From assembly GCA_033239125.1 (NCBI GenBank), contig BSWB01000005.1:103663994-103727993 (forward strand): DNA of 64,000 nt, given 5' to 3'. The DNA comes from Fagopyrum homotropicum. Taxonomy: Eukaryota > Streptophyta > Magnoliopsida > Caryophyllales > Polygonaceae. The notes under the pieces are model-generated. The model saw only the letters and a list, made by a program, of their open reading frames with translations. It searched no databases and was not told where the DNA came from. Positions 21,678 to 33,149 of the stretch are shown piece after piece (position 1 is the first letter of the stretch; each line of letters begins with the position of its first letter). The translations under genes and the position numbers were made by a program.

Positions 21678-24319
21678 ATGCGAAGAACCCGCGCTGGGAA
21701 GGAAATCGTTCCCTACGATCCCGAACCAGAAAAGACATACAAAAGACGCTTGAAAGAAGCGATGATGGCCAACCAAGACAATCGCGATCTTGAGGCCGAA
21801 TTGAAGGAGGCGTTAGAAAAACTACGCCTCAACAAGGAAGAGCTGAGACTGGAGAGGGAAGAAACTCGCACAAGGACTGAGGCGATCGAAGCAGATATGG
21901 CGGCTTTACGAGACCAGTATCTACCTCGACCGAACCCAGATCCTCGACCGAGGCAAGACCCTGCTCCAGATCCTCGACCGAGGCAGAATCTAGTTGCCCC
22001 GGCCGAGATACTTCCACCTCGGATGCCAGTCCGAGATGTTCTTTTTGCAGGTATTCCACAAACCCTAGGGCAGAGGATGACCCCTAATCAACAACTGAGG
22101 CGTCCAGGAGTCAACCTAGGTGATCCAGCGGACCATGATTATGAGCTTCGACCGCTAGTTCTTTCCATGATTCGCCAATGCCAGTTTGGAGGGCTAGAGA
22201 GGGAATCTCCACATCAACATCTACAAAACTATGAGATCTTGATGGAGACCTTGAGACCTTCAAGAATAGAAAACAACAACTACAAGCTAAGGCCTTTCTA
22301 CTTCTCTTTGAAATATAGAGCTCTTACTTGGTATCAATCTCTTCCTCCAGGAAAAATCAATACTTGGGAGGAGATGACGACGGAATTCTTGACTAAATTC
22401 TTTCCCCCCTCTTGTCCAAGTCATGGGAGAGATTTAAAGACATTCTTTTGGATTGCCCACATCATGGGATTCCAAAGATAGAGTTGTTGGAGATATACTT
22501 CAAGGGACTGGACGGAAACACCCAGTTCAACCTTCAACTACTATCCGCCGGCACGTTCATGGACATGCCAATTGACGAAGCTTTGGAGTTCATAGAGAAG
22601 CAAGCTTCGCACATGGAGAAATACTCCCACCAAGGAGCTGAAGGTGGAGTTAAAAGAGTCAACTTTCATGATGCTCCACCTAACAATAATCAACTCACTT
22701 CTTTGAAGAATGATGTGAAACAATTGAAGGAACTCTTAGTTGCTCAAACCAAGAAGGAAGATCAAGGATCAAGGAACAACAATAGTTACCGGAACAACAA
22801 CAACGGTTCCCGGAACAACAACTACAACAACAATAGAGGATCCAACAGCAATAATTGGAGGGCAAACAACCAAAACTCGGGTAACCCTTACTCTAACTCC
22901 AATTCAAATGACTCCTCTAATCCTTTCCTCTCTTCTTCTTCTTCTACTCCATTGAAGAGCCAGGAGCAAGGATCAAGTTCGTCCCAGCCGGAAAAGAAGG
23001 ATGTGGTACTGGAGGCCATCTTGATCAAGCTCAACTCTATGGAGACGTCCATGACTTCATTTTCGAAGGCACAAAAAGCCTTAGAACAACAATTTTTTAA
23101 GGCGAATGAAGCGCCAAGAGATCCAGGGAAGCTTCCAGCAAGGACGGAAAGCAACCCTAAGGGCCAGATTATGGCAATAACGACGAGGAGTGGACTGAAG
23201 ACTGCAGATCCAATGCCTCGGTCAATGCCAGTACAGACGAAGACCACCTCGGTCCAGGTACAATCGAAGAACACTTCGGCCGAGATGCCAACCGAGGTGG
23301 AGCCACAGAAAGCGGAGGAGAAAACTGAAGTTTATAATCCACCTCCTGCATATAAACCACCACTTCCATTCCCCCAGTCAAGGGCCAGAGCACATCTAGA
23401 CAAGAATTTTGGTAAGTTCCTTGATTTGATGAATAAACTACACATTAATATCCCTTTCCTTGATGCTATTCTAGGGATGCTTGCCTATGGGAAGTTCTTG
23501 AAAGAGATTCTATCAAGGAAGAGGAAGTTGGAAGACTTTGGTGAAGTAAGGATGACATCTAAATCCTCGGAGCTTATTCAAATAATGAAGGAGAAGATGC
23601 CACCCAAGTTGAGAGATCCCGGCTCATTTTGCATTCCCATTCAAGTTGGGGATGTCACTTGTGAAGCCTTATGTGATCTAGGAGCCAGCGTGAGCATCAT
23701 CCCACTGGAGCTATGTGTTAAGATCGGACATGGAGAGCCCAAGCCGGTGAAGATACGGTTATACATGGCGGACCGCTCCATTACCCATCCCGTGGGCATT
23801 TTGGAAGACGTTCCGGTCAAGTTAGGTAACTTTTATTTACCTATAGACTTTGTTGTACTCGATATTCCCGCAGATTATCCCGTTCCTATCATTCTCGGGA
23901 GACCATTTCTTGCAACTTCGGGTTGCAATGTGGATTGTAAGAACGCCAAGTTAAAATTCAATATTGGCGGAGATGAAGTGGAGTTTGCATTACTTGCGGC
24001 AATGAAGGGAGAGCAACTAGGAGATGATATCTTCAACATTAATGATGAAGAAGAATCAAGAGAATTGGTGAGATCTATCCTTATTAAAGATCCACTTGAA
24101 AAAGTTATTAGCTTTAACTTAATGGTGGAAGGTATAGATGCTTCTTGTGATGCAGATATACGGAGCTTAAAGGCATTGGAAGAAGATCCAGGAGCTAAAA
24201 CTGAAAGACTAATCCAGGAGAAGAAGATCTCTAGTTTCGGTTCCAGTTGCAGTACCTCGACCGAGGCACTTCCTGGATCAAGCGAGGTGACTGAAGAACA
24301 TCTCGGTCAACCTCTCTAG
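21678..24319 (+). pseudogene. gag-protease of C, one frameshifting deletion
   Basis: The start MRRTRAGKEIVPYDPEPEK matches D. A coiled coil covers about residues 30-75, and the Arg/Pro linker after it (RPNPDPRPRQDPAPDPRPR) is encoded by CTCGACCGAGG repeats. The capsid part follows (ESPHQHLQNYEILMETLRPS). At about 22413 roughly 58 bases present in D are missing, shifting the frame; a 635-codon frame then continues to 24319. That frame has an Asn-rich linker, MAITTRSGL, PLPFPQSRARAHL and the protease loop ALCDLGASVSII with IILGRPFL downstream. No CCHC zinc knuckle is visible. The gag part would form particles; the deletion breaks the polyprotein. Confidence 0.85.
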
Positions 24320-24343
24320 ACCTCGACCGAGGTCGAAAGCGAG

Positions 24344-25965
24344 ATGATGTCAACTAAGACTTGTGAAAATCCAGTTCTTCAATCTACTCCACTGGAAGGA
24401 GGAAGCAAGGATCCCCCTCAGAAAGCACCCCCAATTGTGGAGCTTAAACAACTCCCAAGTCACTTGAGGTATGTATTTCTTGGACCGGATTCTACTTATC
24501 CCGTTATTGTTAGTGCTTCCCTCTCCGAATCTGAATTATCTAAACTAATGCATGTCCTGAGGAAGCATCAAAAGGCTTTGGGTTATACTATTGATGATCT
24601 TATTGGCATTAAGCCTTCTTTCTGCATGCATAGAATACTAATTGAGGACGATCATAAGACTTCACGGGAACCTCAATGACGGTTAAATCCGATCATGAAA
24701 GATGTTGTGAAGAAAGAAATTCTTAAGTTGTTGGATGCAGGTATCATATTTCCTATCTCGGGCAGCAAGTGGGTTAGCGCAGTACATGTAGTTCCGAAGA
24801 AAGGAGGGATGACCGTTGTGACGAATAAGAACAACAAGTTAATCCAACTAGGACCGCACGGGCTGGAGGGTGTGCATCGACTATAGGAAGCTGAACGTGG
24901 CCACTAGAAAGGACCATTTTCCACTTCCCTTCATTGATCAAATGCTTGAACGGTTGACCCAGCATTCACACTTCTGCTACTTAGACGGCTATAGTGGTTT
25001 CTTCCAGATTCCTATCCATCCGGATGATCAAGAGAAGACCACTTTCACTTGTCCATGGGGGACATTCGCTTATAGTAGGATGCCATTTGGATTATGCAAT
25101 GCACCCGCTACCTTCCAGCGATGCATGATGGCGATCTTTTCCGATTATATAGAGGAGATCATGGAGGTATTTATGGATTATTTTTCAGTATATGGTTCCT
25201 CTTTTGATGATTGCATATCTAACCTTTCTCTAGTGCTACAAAGATGTGAAGACACTAATCTTGTCTTGAATTGGGAGAAGTGTCACTTTATGGTTAATGA
25301 AGGCATTGTGCTAGGACACCTCGTTTCTAATCGAGGTATTGAGGTCGATCGCGCTAAGATCGAGACCATTGAGAAACTCCCTCCCCCTTGTTCGGTTAAA
25401 GGTGTGAGGAGTTTTCTAGGGCATGCAGGTTTCTACAGGAGATTCATCAAGGACTTCTCGAAGATTTCTAAACCAGTAACTAACCTCTTGAATAAAGATG
25501 TTGTTTTTGAGTTTTCGCAGGAGTGTCTTGATGCATTTTACAGGATTAAGGAAGTGTTGATCTCCGCTCCCATTATCCAGCCTCCGGATTGGACCTTTCC
25601 CTTTTAGGTCATGTGCGATGCGAGTGATGTGGCGGTAGGAGCGGTGCTTGGACAAAAGAAGGATGGACGGACCACCGCTATTTACTACGCTAGCAAGACG
25701 CTAGATGAAGCCCAGCGTAACTACGCCACCACCGAGAAGGAGCTATTGGCAGTTGTATATGCTTTCGAGAAGTTTCGTTCTTAGTAGGGGCGAAAGTCAT
25801 TGTCTACACCGACCATGCAGCCATTCGTTACTTACTTGCTAAAAAGGATGCCAAGCCACGCCTTATTCGATGGATTCTCTTGCTTCAAGAGTTTGACCTA
25901 GAGATCCGCAATAAGAAGGGATCCGAAAATTCTGTTGCGGATCACCTCAGCCGGCTACCCCCTCT
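24344..25965 (+). pseudogene. RT and RNase H of C, catalytic Asp changed
   Basis: RT motifs are clear: VRKEILKLLDAG-type start, VCIDYRKLN, QIPIHPDDQEKTTFTCPWG, MPFGLCNAPATFQRCM. The YxDD box, normally FMDDFSVYG in Athila elements, reads FMDYFSVYG: the second catalytic Asp is Tyr (codon 25179-25181). Frames break at 24320, 24677 and 24886, and a stop lies at 25605. RNase H follows (CDASDVAVGAVLGQ, ELLAVVYAFEKF) with a stop at about 25782 and a frameshift, ending at SVADHLSRLP (about 25965). RT is inactive. Confidence 0.85.
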
Positions 25966-26117
25966 TCACGCGAGAAGGACGACCCACCCATAGACGATTC
26001 ATTAACCGATGAGCACTTGCACTTGTTGGAACGTTTGATAGACTTACTTATCTCACCCCATGATGAAGGTGAAGTATGGGTTGAGGATACCTCCCATCAC
26101 GTTTAGGGACACCGTAC

Positions 26118-26168
26118 GGTCCAGCAAGCGACCTTAAATCAAGCGCTTCTTGGAAGGCAACCAAAGGT
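26118..26168 (+). other. Conserved post-pol stem-loop box (C)
   Basis: Outer arms ACCTT (26131-26135) and AAGGT (26164-26168) enclose an inner stem TCAAG/CTTGG. It is homologous to the boxes in E1, D and G. It follows the integrase deletion directly. Confidence 0.6.
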
Positions 26169-26952
26169 ATTGCTTTCTTTTCCCTTTTTCTAGTCTAGCT
26201 TTAGATAGTTTGCTTTTGCTTTGCTTTGTTTTGTTTTTGGCATCCTAGACAGAAAACAGGTGACATCTAAGGAAGGAATACAACCCAGGAGCACAACTGG
26301 AAGGACAGAAGTTCGAGAATTTGAGAAGACGGAGTTTGACTGAGACACATCTCGGTTGTTGTCACAGCACCTCGACCGAGATGATTCTTGAGCAACCGAG
26401 GCGACTAGGGTTTCTGAAGACCCACCTCGGTCCGTACCACCTCGGTCCGTACCACCTTGGTCCAGTCGAGACCATCTCGACCGAGGTGACAGCAGTTCCA
26501 GAAAAGGGTATAAAAGGGGATGAGATTTCTCTCTCCTCCCTTTACCTTCTTCTCGACCGCGGCGCAATCCTCACCTCGCTCTTTCGTTCTTCGCTCGTTT
26601 TCAACGATTCTCGCTTCCAAACTGCAAGGAAACGGTAGAGGATCGATTTGCAACCGTCAATCTGCAGAGAAAACGAACCGAATCGAGCAAATCTGGGTAA
26701 AATTTGAGAAAACCCTAACTCCCTCTTCTTCCACTTATTCCTTTCAATTTGGGCTTTGGTTGCCCCTGTATTTTGCTGAAAAAGGATTAAGTACCCCATA
26801 GGAACCTTTGTTAGTGATTTTGGGGGAAAAGAACTGGATTTTTGAGAGTTGCGATCGAACAGTTTTTGCCTCGGTCTAGTCGGCCTGCGCCTCGGCCGAG
26901 GTGTTCTTGAGACTTGTCAGAGAGACCGAGGTGATCTGACAGATTGTAGAAA
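26169..26952 (+). other. C region between pol and the Athila-type ORF
   Basis: No protein gene. It is rich in CTCG-NN-CGAG palindromes (26343-26486 and 26868-26935; perfect CCTCGGCCGAGG at 26890-26901). Pyrimidine-rich stretches and AG dinucleotides could serve as splice acceptors for the downstream ORF; this is inference. Confidence 0.5.
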
Positions 26953-28338
26953 ATGAGTTCTGACAGCCAGCTTTTGCTGAGAGACAGATCTTCTCCTTCT
27001 CCTTCTTCTTCATCACGCCGTACTAGACCGGTGATACACAAGCGTCACCAGGTCGACTATGACCGCATAGCGGCACGTCTAGTGGTTGCACCACGCTTCC
27101 AGGACATATCTGCTTTCGACTGCCTCTATGTTGACGATGATTTGAGGCAGATGATTTCCATGGTGGGCTTGGAGCAGTTCACTAAGATCCGAGCTCCGGC
27201 CTACCTAAAGCCGACCTTGGAGTTTGTCAGCTCCGTCACCTACTTGCCCACTGAGCGCGCCATAAAGTACCGGTTGATGAACCGGAATTATTTAGTTCCC
27301 CTGGACCACTGGCGGGATATCTTTGGCTTCCCGGCCCCTACTGTTGCTGATTTTCCCTCTCGAGATGTAGCTCGAGAGTTCTGGGGACAGATTGCTCATG
27401 TGGTTGAGCACGCAGACAGATGGAGACATGGAGATTCCAAGGAGAGGATTATATTCCATTTGGCATTTAGACTAGCTCACAGGATCTTCAGGGAGACTCT
27501 TCTGGCGCGTACTGAGACGCCCTAGAAGATCAGACAGGGTGAGCTTCTGAGTTTATACTGCATGGTGACCGGAGGAGTTCCAGACTTTGGGATGATGCTA
27601 GCGGAGGATCTGCATAAGATCAAGGCGAAGGCCAAGGGAGATATCTGCTGCGGAGGGATAGTGACTCATATAGCGAGTTACATGGACCTTGATTTGAGTG
27701 CATGCACTATGGTGGCGGCTGCCAAGCCGCTCGGGCTTCAGGAGATGATCACACAGAGGATACTGGTTCCTTGCGGTCTTACTACGCCATATGTGGCGAT
27801 GCCCTGGGAGCAGACTGCACCCCAGGGTATTAGGTGGTCAGCTCAGGTCTCCGTATATGATCCACATTATTGGCAGACTGCATGGATCCCGCTGATGGAG
27901 GACGCCAGAGAGGCAGCAGCAGCAGCAGCTCAGGGGCCAGCTGAGGAGGATGAGGCTGAGGAGGATGATGATGGTGATGATGAGGATGGTGGTGCTCCCA
28001 TGGATACGGGCACAGATACAGCTAGGACTAGTGCGCCGGTCATTGATTTAGATGACGACGAGACTGAGGAGGAGCCAGCTACAACACCGGAACGTCCCGC
28101 TAGGCGTAGGGTATGCAGGTAGAGGGATCCAGTTGCTCACCGTCGGATCGACGATCTGACGGATCAGATGATAGATTCCTACGCTGCCCTGTCCCTGGAG
28201 ATCAGAGAGATGCAGGAGAGACTACATTACCAGCACACGATGGCTGAGATTCAGTTTCAGCATGTCATGGGCTATCCTTTCGACCCATCTCAGCACCCGT
28301 ACGTGCCACCACCACCACCGCCGAATCGGGATTATTGA
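26953..28338 (+). pseudogene. Athila-type ORF after pol (env-like position) of C
   Basis: It starts MSSDSQLLLRDRSSPSPSSS at 26953 and ends NRDY-stop at 28336-28338, about 460 codons with just two in-frame TAG codons (27523-27525 and about 28120). The conserved core includes RPVIHKRHQVDYDR, DDLRQMISMVGL, YRLMNRNYLVPLDHW, ARTETP, KAKGDICCGGIVTHIA, CTMVAAAKPLGLQ and PYVAMPW. The C-terminal part is very acidic, then Pro-rich (VPPPPPP). No signal peptide or membrane segment is visible. It looks related to the protein family called Athila ORF-1. Role unknown. Confidence 0.7.
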
Positions 28339-29766
28339 GAGCTTGCAGGATTTTCTTTATTTATTTATTATGCAGCTCAGCTTTATCCGGTGAGTACCTT
28401 GTTTCTCTAGACTTATTTTGACCCATTGGGACAATATGTCCCAAGTATGGGGTATTTGGATATGTTATTTGACTATGGATGTATGACTCGACTCCACTTA
28501 GATATTATTGTCTTATTTATGCTATATGTGCTTATCTGAGATTACATGCATGCATATAGGTTATTTGATTGAGAAAAACGTCAAAACTGGTTTGAAAAAA
28601 AAAAATTTTATGACCTCGACCGAAGTGATTCTGGCCAAACGAGGTACTTCACCTCGGTTGACTTAGAACATCTCGACCGAGGCGGTTTAACTGAAAAGAA
28701 TTTTGAAACGATTTTTGTGCTTCTTATCTAGATATGACCTCAGTGATGATTTTGTTTGCTGACTGGTTTTGAAATCTCTATATGTTTGAAAGTTTTTATG
28801 ATATGTTTAAGTTGCTAAATGCTTTGTTTGAAATTCGTGGCATGTTTAATACTTTGTTTTTATCCAAATTATGTTGGATTTGAAGGTTGACACCACATTA
28901 TGAGTTCTCTCACTTTCTTCCTGGGAAGACCAAGGCAATTCATTCTCTTCTCTTCTTCTTATTCTTGATGATGCTTAGCCCCTCATATACATATTTGCCT
29001 CCCTTTACCTATCCGGGAATTTGGAAGCAAGCAAAAGTGAAAAGCAAGTGAAAGAAAAGTTGAGATGTTGGCTGAAAGTTAGAAAGAAACATATAGGTTT
29101 AGGGAAGTCAATCATGATGATGAGTAACTCGGCACCATTCACATAGCCGGGTGTTTGTGTCTTGCCAAAGTCGGATTGAGCGATATTCCTAACGGGTCAT
29201 GGTATGTGCATCAAGGGTTTGAGGCATCTCGAGAAATTGATGATTGCTGATTTCCTAGGCTTCGGTTATTGTGCACCTCTGTCCATGCATCCCAAAAAGT
29301 AAAGTAAAAAGTAAATAAGCAAAGCTTATTGGTGGAAGATGTTGAAGTTCAAAGCAAGTGAAGTGAAAATCCCTTTTCCCGGATTCTAGCACCACATTCC
29401 CTATATACATCCCACCCTCACACGTTTCTTGACCTCTTTTGAAAGCCCTTGAGACCTCGAGCTTGTTGATTGACTTTGTGGTTTAAACTGGATTGTACAT
29501 GATTAATTTCGATAATTATGATTTATTATGCATTCTATGATTTTATGCAAAGATGAACAACTTTCTTATATTTATAAAATGTTTTGATCATATTTTGATT
29601 TTAAATTCCATGAAGTATTCTCTTAGAGTGATCTATGATTCGAGCACACCATTAAAATGTTTTGAAAGACTTTTTCATTGATCTTTATGACTTATAATCC
29701 ATTCTATCTTGTATTTTATATTCGGAACTTGCCTGGGGACAAGCAAGGGCTAAGTATGGGGTATTT
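28339..29766 (+). other. C 3' untranslated region with conserved island and PPTs
   Basis: No protein gene. The hairpin GGGACA-ATA-TGTCCC (28428-28442) leads into AAGTATGGGGTATTT (28443-28457). About 1.3 kb later TAAGTATGGGGTATTT forms the PPT at the LTR edge (29751-29766). The block 29121-29285 is strongly conserved with A and G. CTCG-NN-CGAG motifs are at 28612-28685. Confidence 0.7.
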
Positions 29767-31511
29767 TGATAGCATGAATTATAGTCTATATTTTGGGACC
29801 TGTTTAGACGTTTTATCTTCAATAATCTGCATGTTTGAATGTATATTATGTGATTATATTGTCGTTTCATCTACTTTTGCAGGAATCGAGGTCTATACCA
29901 AGTTTCGTTGTAATCGTAGGTAAAATGGCACGTTTTGCATCAAAATGGAGCAAAAGGAGCTAAGGAGTCATTGGAGCTACATTCTAGGGCTTAAGGAAGA
30001 ATCCAGGAATCATGGAAATGGATTGAAGATTTACTTTGGATCAGATTTGAGAGATTTCACATTCAGTTGTGATTCACCTCGGTTAGCTATAGTACCATCT
30101 CGACCGAGGTGATCCAGAGGAGCTGCTCGACCGAGGCGAACACCTTGGACGCGGCGAGAGATATTTTATTCTTGGCTGAGATCTTTTATTTTTGGAAAGA
30201 GGATCTTATATTTTTAGGCTGGATTCCTGGAAGGAAGAAGATAATTTAGCCCATATATTTTACCTATTTTTATGGGAAAATATCTTTCTAAGATATCTTA
30301 TCTTTGGGAGGGAATTTTCCTATAAAAAGGGTCGGATTTTCCACAAATTTGATCGTGCTTAGACACCGGTAAACACCCACTACAGCTGGGAGATTTGAAG
30401 AACCTTTTTGAAGGTTGAAGGAAGATTGAAGGAATGAAGTTGATAGCTTTTATAGCTTTTGTGAAGGGTTTTGTAAGACTTTCTTAGATTCCCTTCTTGT
30501 TGATTGTCTTATTGGATTTTGATCCAAGGAACGCTTGTTTGTTTGGTAATTAATTCAGTTATTGAAGCCTTGTTCCAATGGATTTTGTGTTCAATTATTC
30601 ACCTTCTTCCCTTATATTTGATTATTGCATTCATGATGATGAGTGGCTAATTTCTTTGTGTGATTCTAGGGTGATTGGCTGAAAGTTGTGGAAAAGACGA
30701 TGATAGAATAATCTTAACCACAGTAGGACCCTGAAAGCTCGAGTCTTTATCCTTAACCCTACAACATCTCGTTCAGTCGATGAACATCTCGGCCGGGGTG
30801 GAATTTGGCTGACCGAGGTGACCTTTCTGATCCGAAACCGAGAGTTAAGTGTTAGAGTTTGCCAAATCCTATTCTTATTACACCTTTCCTGGTTCAATGC
30901 AAGCCTAGGATGAGACTTACTCGGTGATTCCTTTGTTTGTTTACCAAAGATCATAAGTATAGGTAATAAAGGTTTACCATTTATTGGGGTTTGAGTGTGC
31001 TTTCATCCCATCTTTGTGAGTTAGCCTGAGACTTACCCGGTAAAGGTTGATTCTATTCCCTTAGTTTGAGTGTTAGTTTGAGGTTATAGTTCTTTACCTT
31101 GATTCCCTGAGACTTACCCGGTAATATGAGTTACGGTTTGGGATTAGTGAGTAGTGAGACTTACCGGGTGATCTATTCCACTTTAGTAACACCTTCCCTT
31201 TGCAAAATCTCAGCTTTGTCCGCTTATCTTTAGATCTTGAGTTGGAACCACAACTAGATGCTTTAATCCCTAGAATTGCATATTTTCCTTAATTGACTTT
31301 TTATCATCTTTGATTGCTTTAATCGCTTTTGTGGTTAGTAATTGCATTGACAACCTATACCTGCTTTGTTTCACTAAGTCCCTGTGATCGACCCCTGGAA
31401 TTTCTTGCTTTTTACTATGATTGACCCGTACACTTCGGGTTCGCATCCTTGTTTTAAGCTTACATCTAGGGTTATAAATTTAAAGCTTGCACACACCGTT
31501 TGGAGCAAACA
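29767..31511 (+). repeat. 3' LTR of C
   Basis: Same length as the 5' LTR (1745 bp), TGATAGCATG to GAGCAAACA. Here the fourth GAGACTTACC motif keeps its CCGG core, and the hairpin at 31424-31440 reads ACCCGTACACTTCGGGT. GTTAT follows at 31512-31516. Confidence 0.95.
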
Positions 31512-31516
31512 GTTAT

Positions 31517-33022
31517 ATAGCTCTCCAATCCTTGTAGTTTCCCTAGGATCGTCTCCAGCATGGGATCGGGTTTGTTCGATCCATTTGATGATTGTTCTTG
31601 GCTTTTCAAAGGAGTAGAAGAAGATGGAGATGCTAGAGCTTTTTCAGCATGAGAATAAGGATTACCTGGATTTTGTTGATTGGATCTCCAATTGTTGCTA
31701 TTGGAGTTCCTATTGTTGTTATTCTAGTTAGAGTTTCGGTTGTTGTTCCGGTAGTCATTCCTTTGATTGTTATCCCTTCCCATATAGTTGGCTTCCTGCT
31801 CCTTAGTCTTTTGAAGACTCGTTTTGATTACTTCCCTCAACTCTTTGATCTTATTGTTGAGGGAAAATATTTGTGTTTGAGAAGCATGGTTCAACTTAGC
31901 TCCTAGATCACCTTGATTCCGGCTATTTGGATCCACCTTTTGGTGGGAATATTTCTCAATCACTTGGGCTTGCTTCTCAATGAAGTCCCAAGTGTCATCC
32001 TCTCTCATGTCCATGAATGTGCCACAAGAGAGAGATTGGAGATTGAATTGTGTTTCCACATCCAATCCTTTATAGTAGATCTCCAATAATTCCAGCTTTG
32101 AAATGCCGTGGTGTGGGCAATCCAACAAGAGATCCTGAAACCTTTCCCAAGATTAAAACAAACTTTCATTAGGTTTCATAGAAAAAGCATTTATCTTACC
32201 TCTCAATTCCGCCGTTTTGGGTGGCGGGAAGAACTTGGTGAGGAATTCCGAAGATAGATCCTCCCATGTGGCCAGCTTTGCAGCTGGAAGTGTTTGATAC
32301 CAAGCTAGAGCTTTGTCCTTCAAAGAAAAGAAGAATGGTTTGATCTTGTAATTGCTTGTAGTAGCCTTCTTTGGCTTCATAGTCTCCATGAGAATCTCGA
32401 AATTCTGCAAGTGTTGATGTGGAGATTCAGCACTTGCTCCACCAAACTGACTTTGGCGAACCATGGTGATAACTTGTGGTATGAAGTTAAACTCCTGGAT
32501 GTCTTCAGCTCCGGAATCCACACCTAGACGGCGTGGTTGCTGAATTGGATCCATCCGTTGCCCTAAAGTTCGGGGTCCATCGCCTTCATTAGCAATTCTC
32601 ACATCCCTAGCTGGGAAGCGAGGAACAACCGGTGGTTTTGGGTTGTTTCGAACAGGATGAATCACTGGATTGATCTCCTCAAGTTCCGGCATGTCCGGAT
32701 CGAGCTCTTCATCATCGGATGAATCATTCCTAATGGACTTAGTCGGCGTCTTGACTTTCTTTTTCTTCCTGGATTCGTTCAATTCCAATTGCATGTCCAT
32801 CATCATTGCTTTGAGTTCATCAATTTGGAATTGATGACTCGTTTCAGCTTCTATACGAGCTTTCTCACTCAACCTTAGTTGATGTTGAGTTTCATCCAAC
32901 TCAGCTTGGATGTTTCTCTCGTTATTTTCAGCCATTTTCTTTTCCTTCAATTTTCTTCTTAAAATTTTCTCCAATTCGGGATCGAAAGAAACTTGATCTT
33001 TAGTGGTTCTAGTCTTTCGCAT
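31517..33022 (-). pseudogene. gag of A, N-terminal part
   Basis: The start ATG at 33022 (MRKTRTTKDQVSFDPELEK) corresponds to MRRTRAGK in C and D. A coiled coil follows at about residues 25-85. Then come capsid phrases SQFGGASAESPHQHLQNFE, YQTLPAAKLATWEDL and FFPPPKTAELRGKINAF. A nonsense codon at about 32150 interrupts SWERFQDLLLDCPHHG; the frame reopens to about 31724 (Asn/Arg-rich linker), then another stop. Codons continue to the GTTAT duplication, where C interrupts the gene. The remainder is at 19798-19215. Confidence 0.8.
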
Positions 33023-33126
33023 ATACCTAAAGAACATGGAAAGATCACTCAAGTAGACTAATTAAATCACAAGAGCAAGAGCTCTCAAGCTAGACAACCG
33101 AAAACCGAATTTGGTCTAGACCAAAT

Positions 33127-33147
33127 CCCCGGCAACGGAGCCAAAAA
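33127..33147 (-). other. Primer-binding site, tRNA-Asp type (A)
   Basis: The minus strand reads TGGCTCCGTTGCCGGGG, one mismatch to the tRNA-Asp complement, just inside the LTR end at 33150. Confidence 0.9.
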
Positions 33148-33149
33148 CT

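Larger units (their letters stand above)
19804..31511 (+). mobile_element. C: Athila-like element, integrase deleted, inserted in A
   Basis: 11.7 kb with two LTRs of 1745 bp each and exact GTTAT duplications. The order is LTR, tRNA-Asp primer site (21555-21572), gag-pro, RT-RNase H, post-pol box, Athila-type ORF, 3' untranslated region, PPT and LTR. Integrase (about 1.2 kb) is missing between about 25985 and 26118, so it could only integrate with help. The LTRs differ at about 43 sites by hand count (about 2.5%) with no indels, which points to a fairly recent insertion. Confidence 0.92.

Noticed and set aside
26953..28338. Envelope glycoprotein, making C an endogenous retrovirus
   Set aside because: No signal peptide, membrane segment or fusion-like motif is visible. 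Position alone does not support an envelope.
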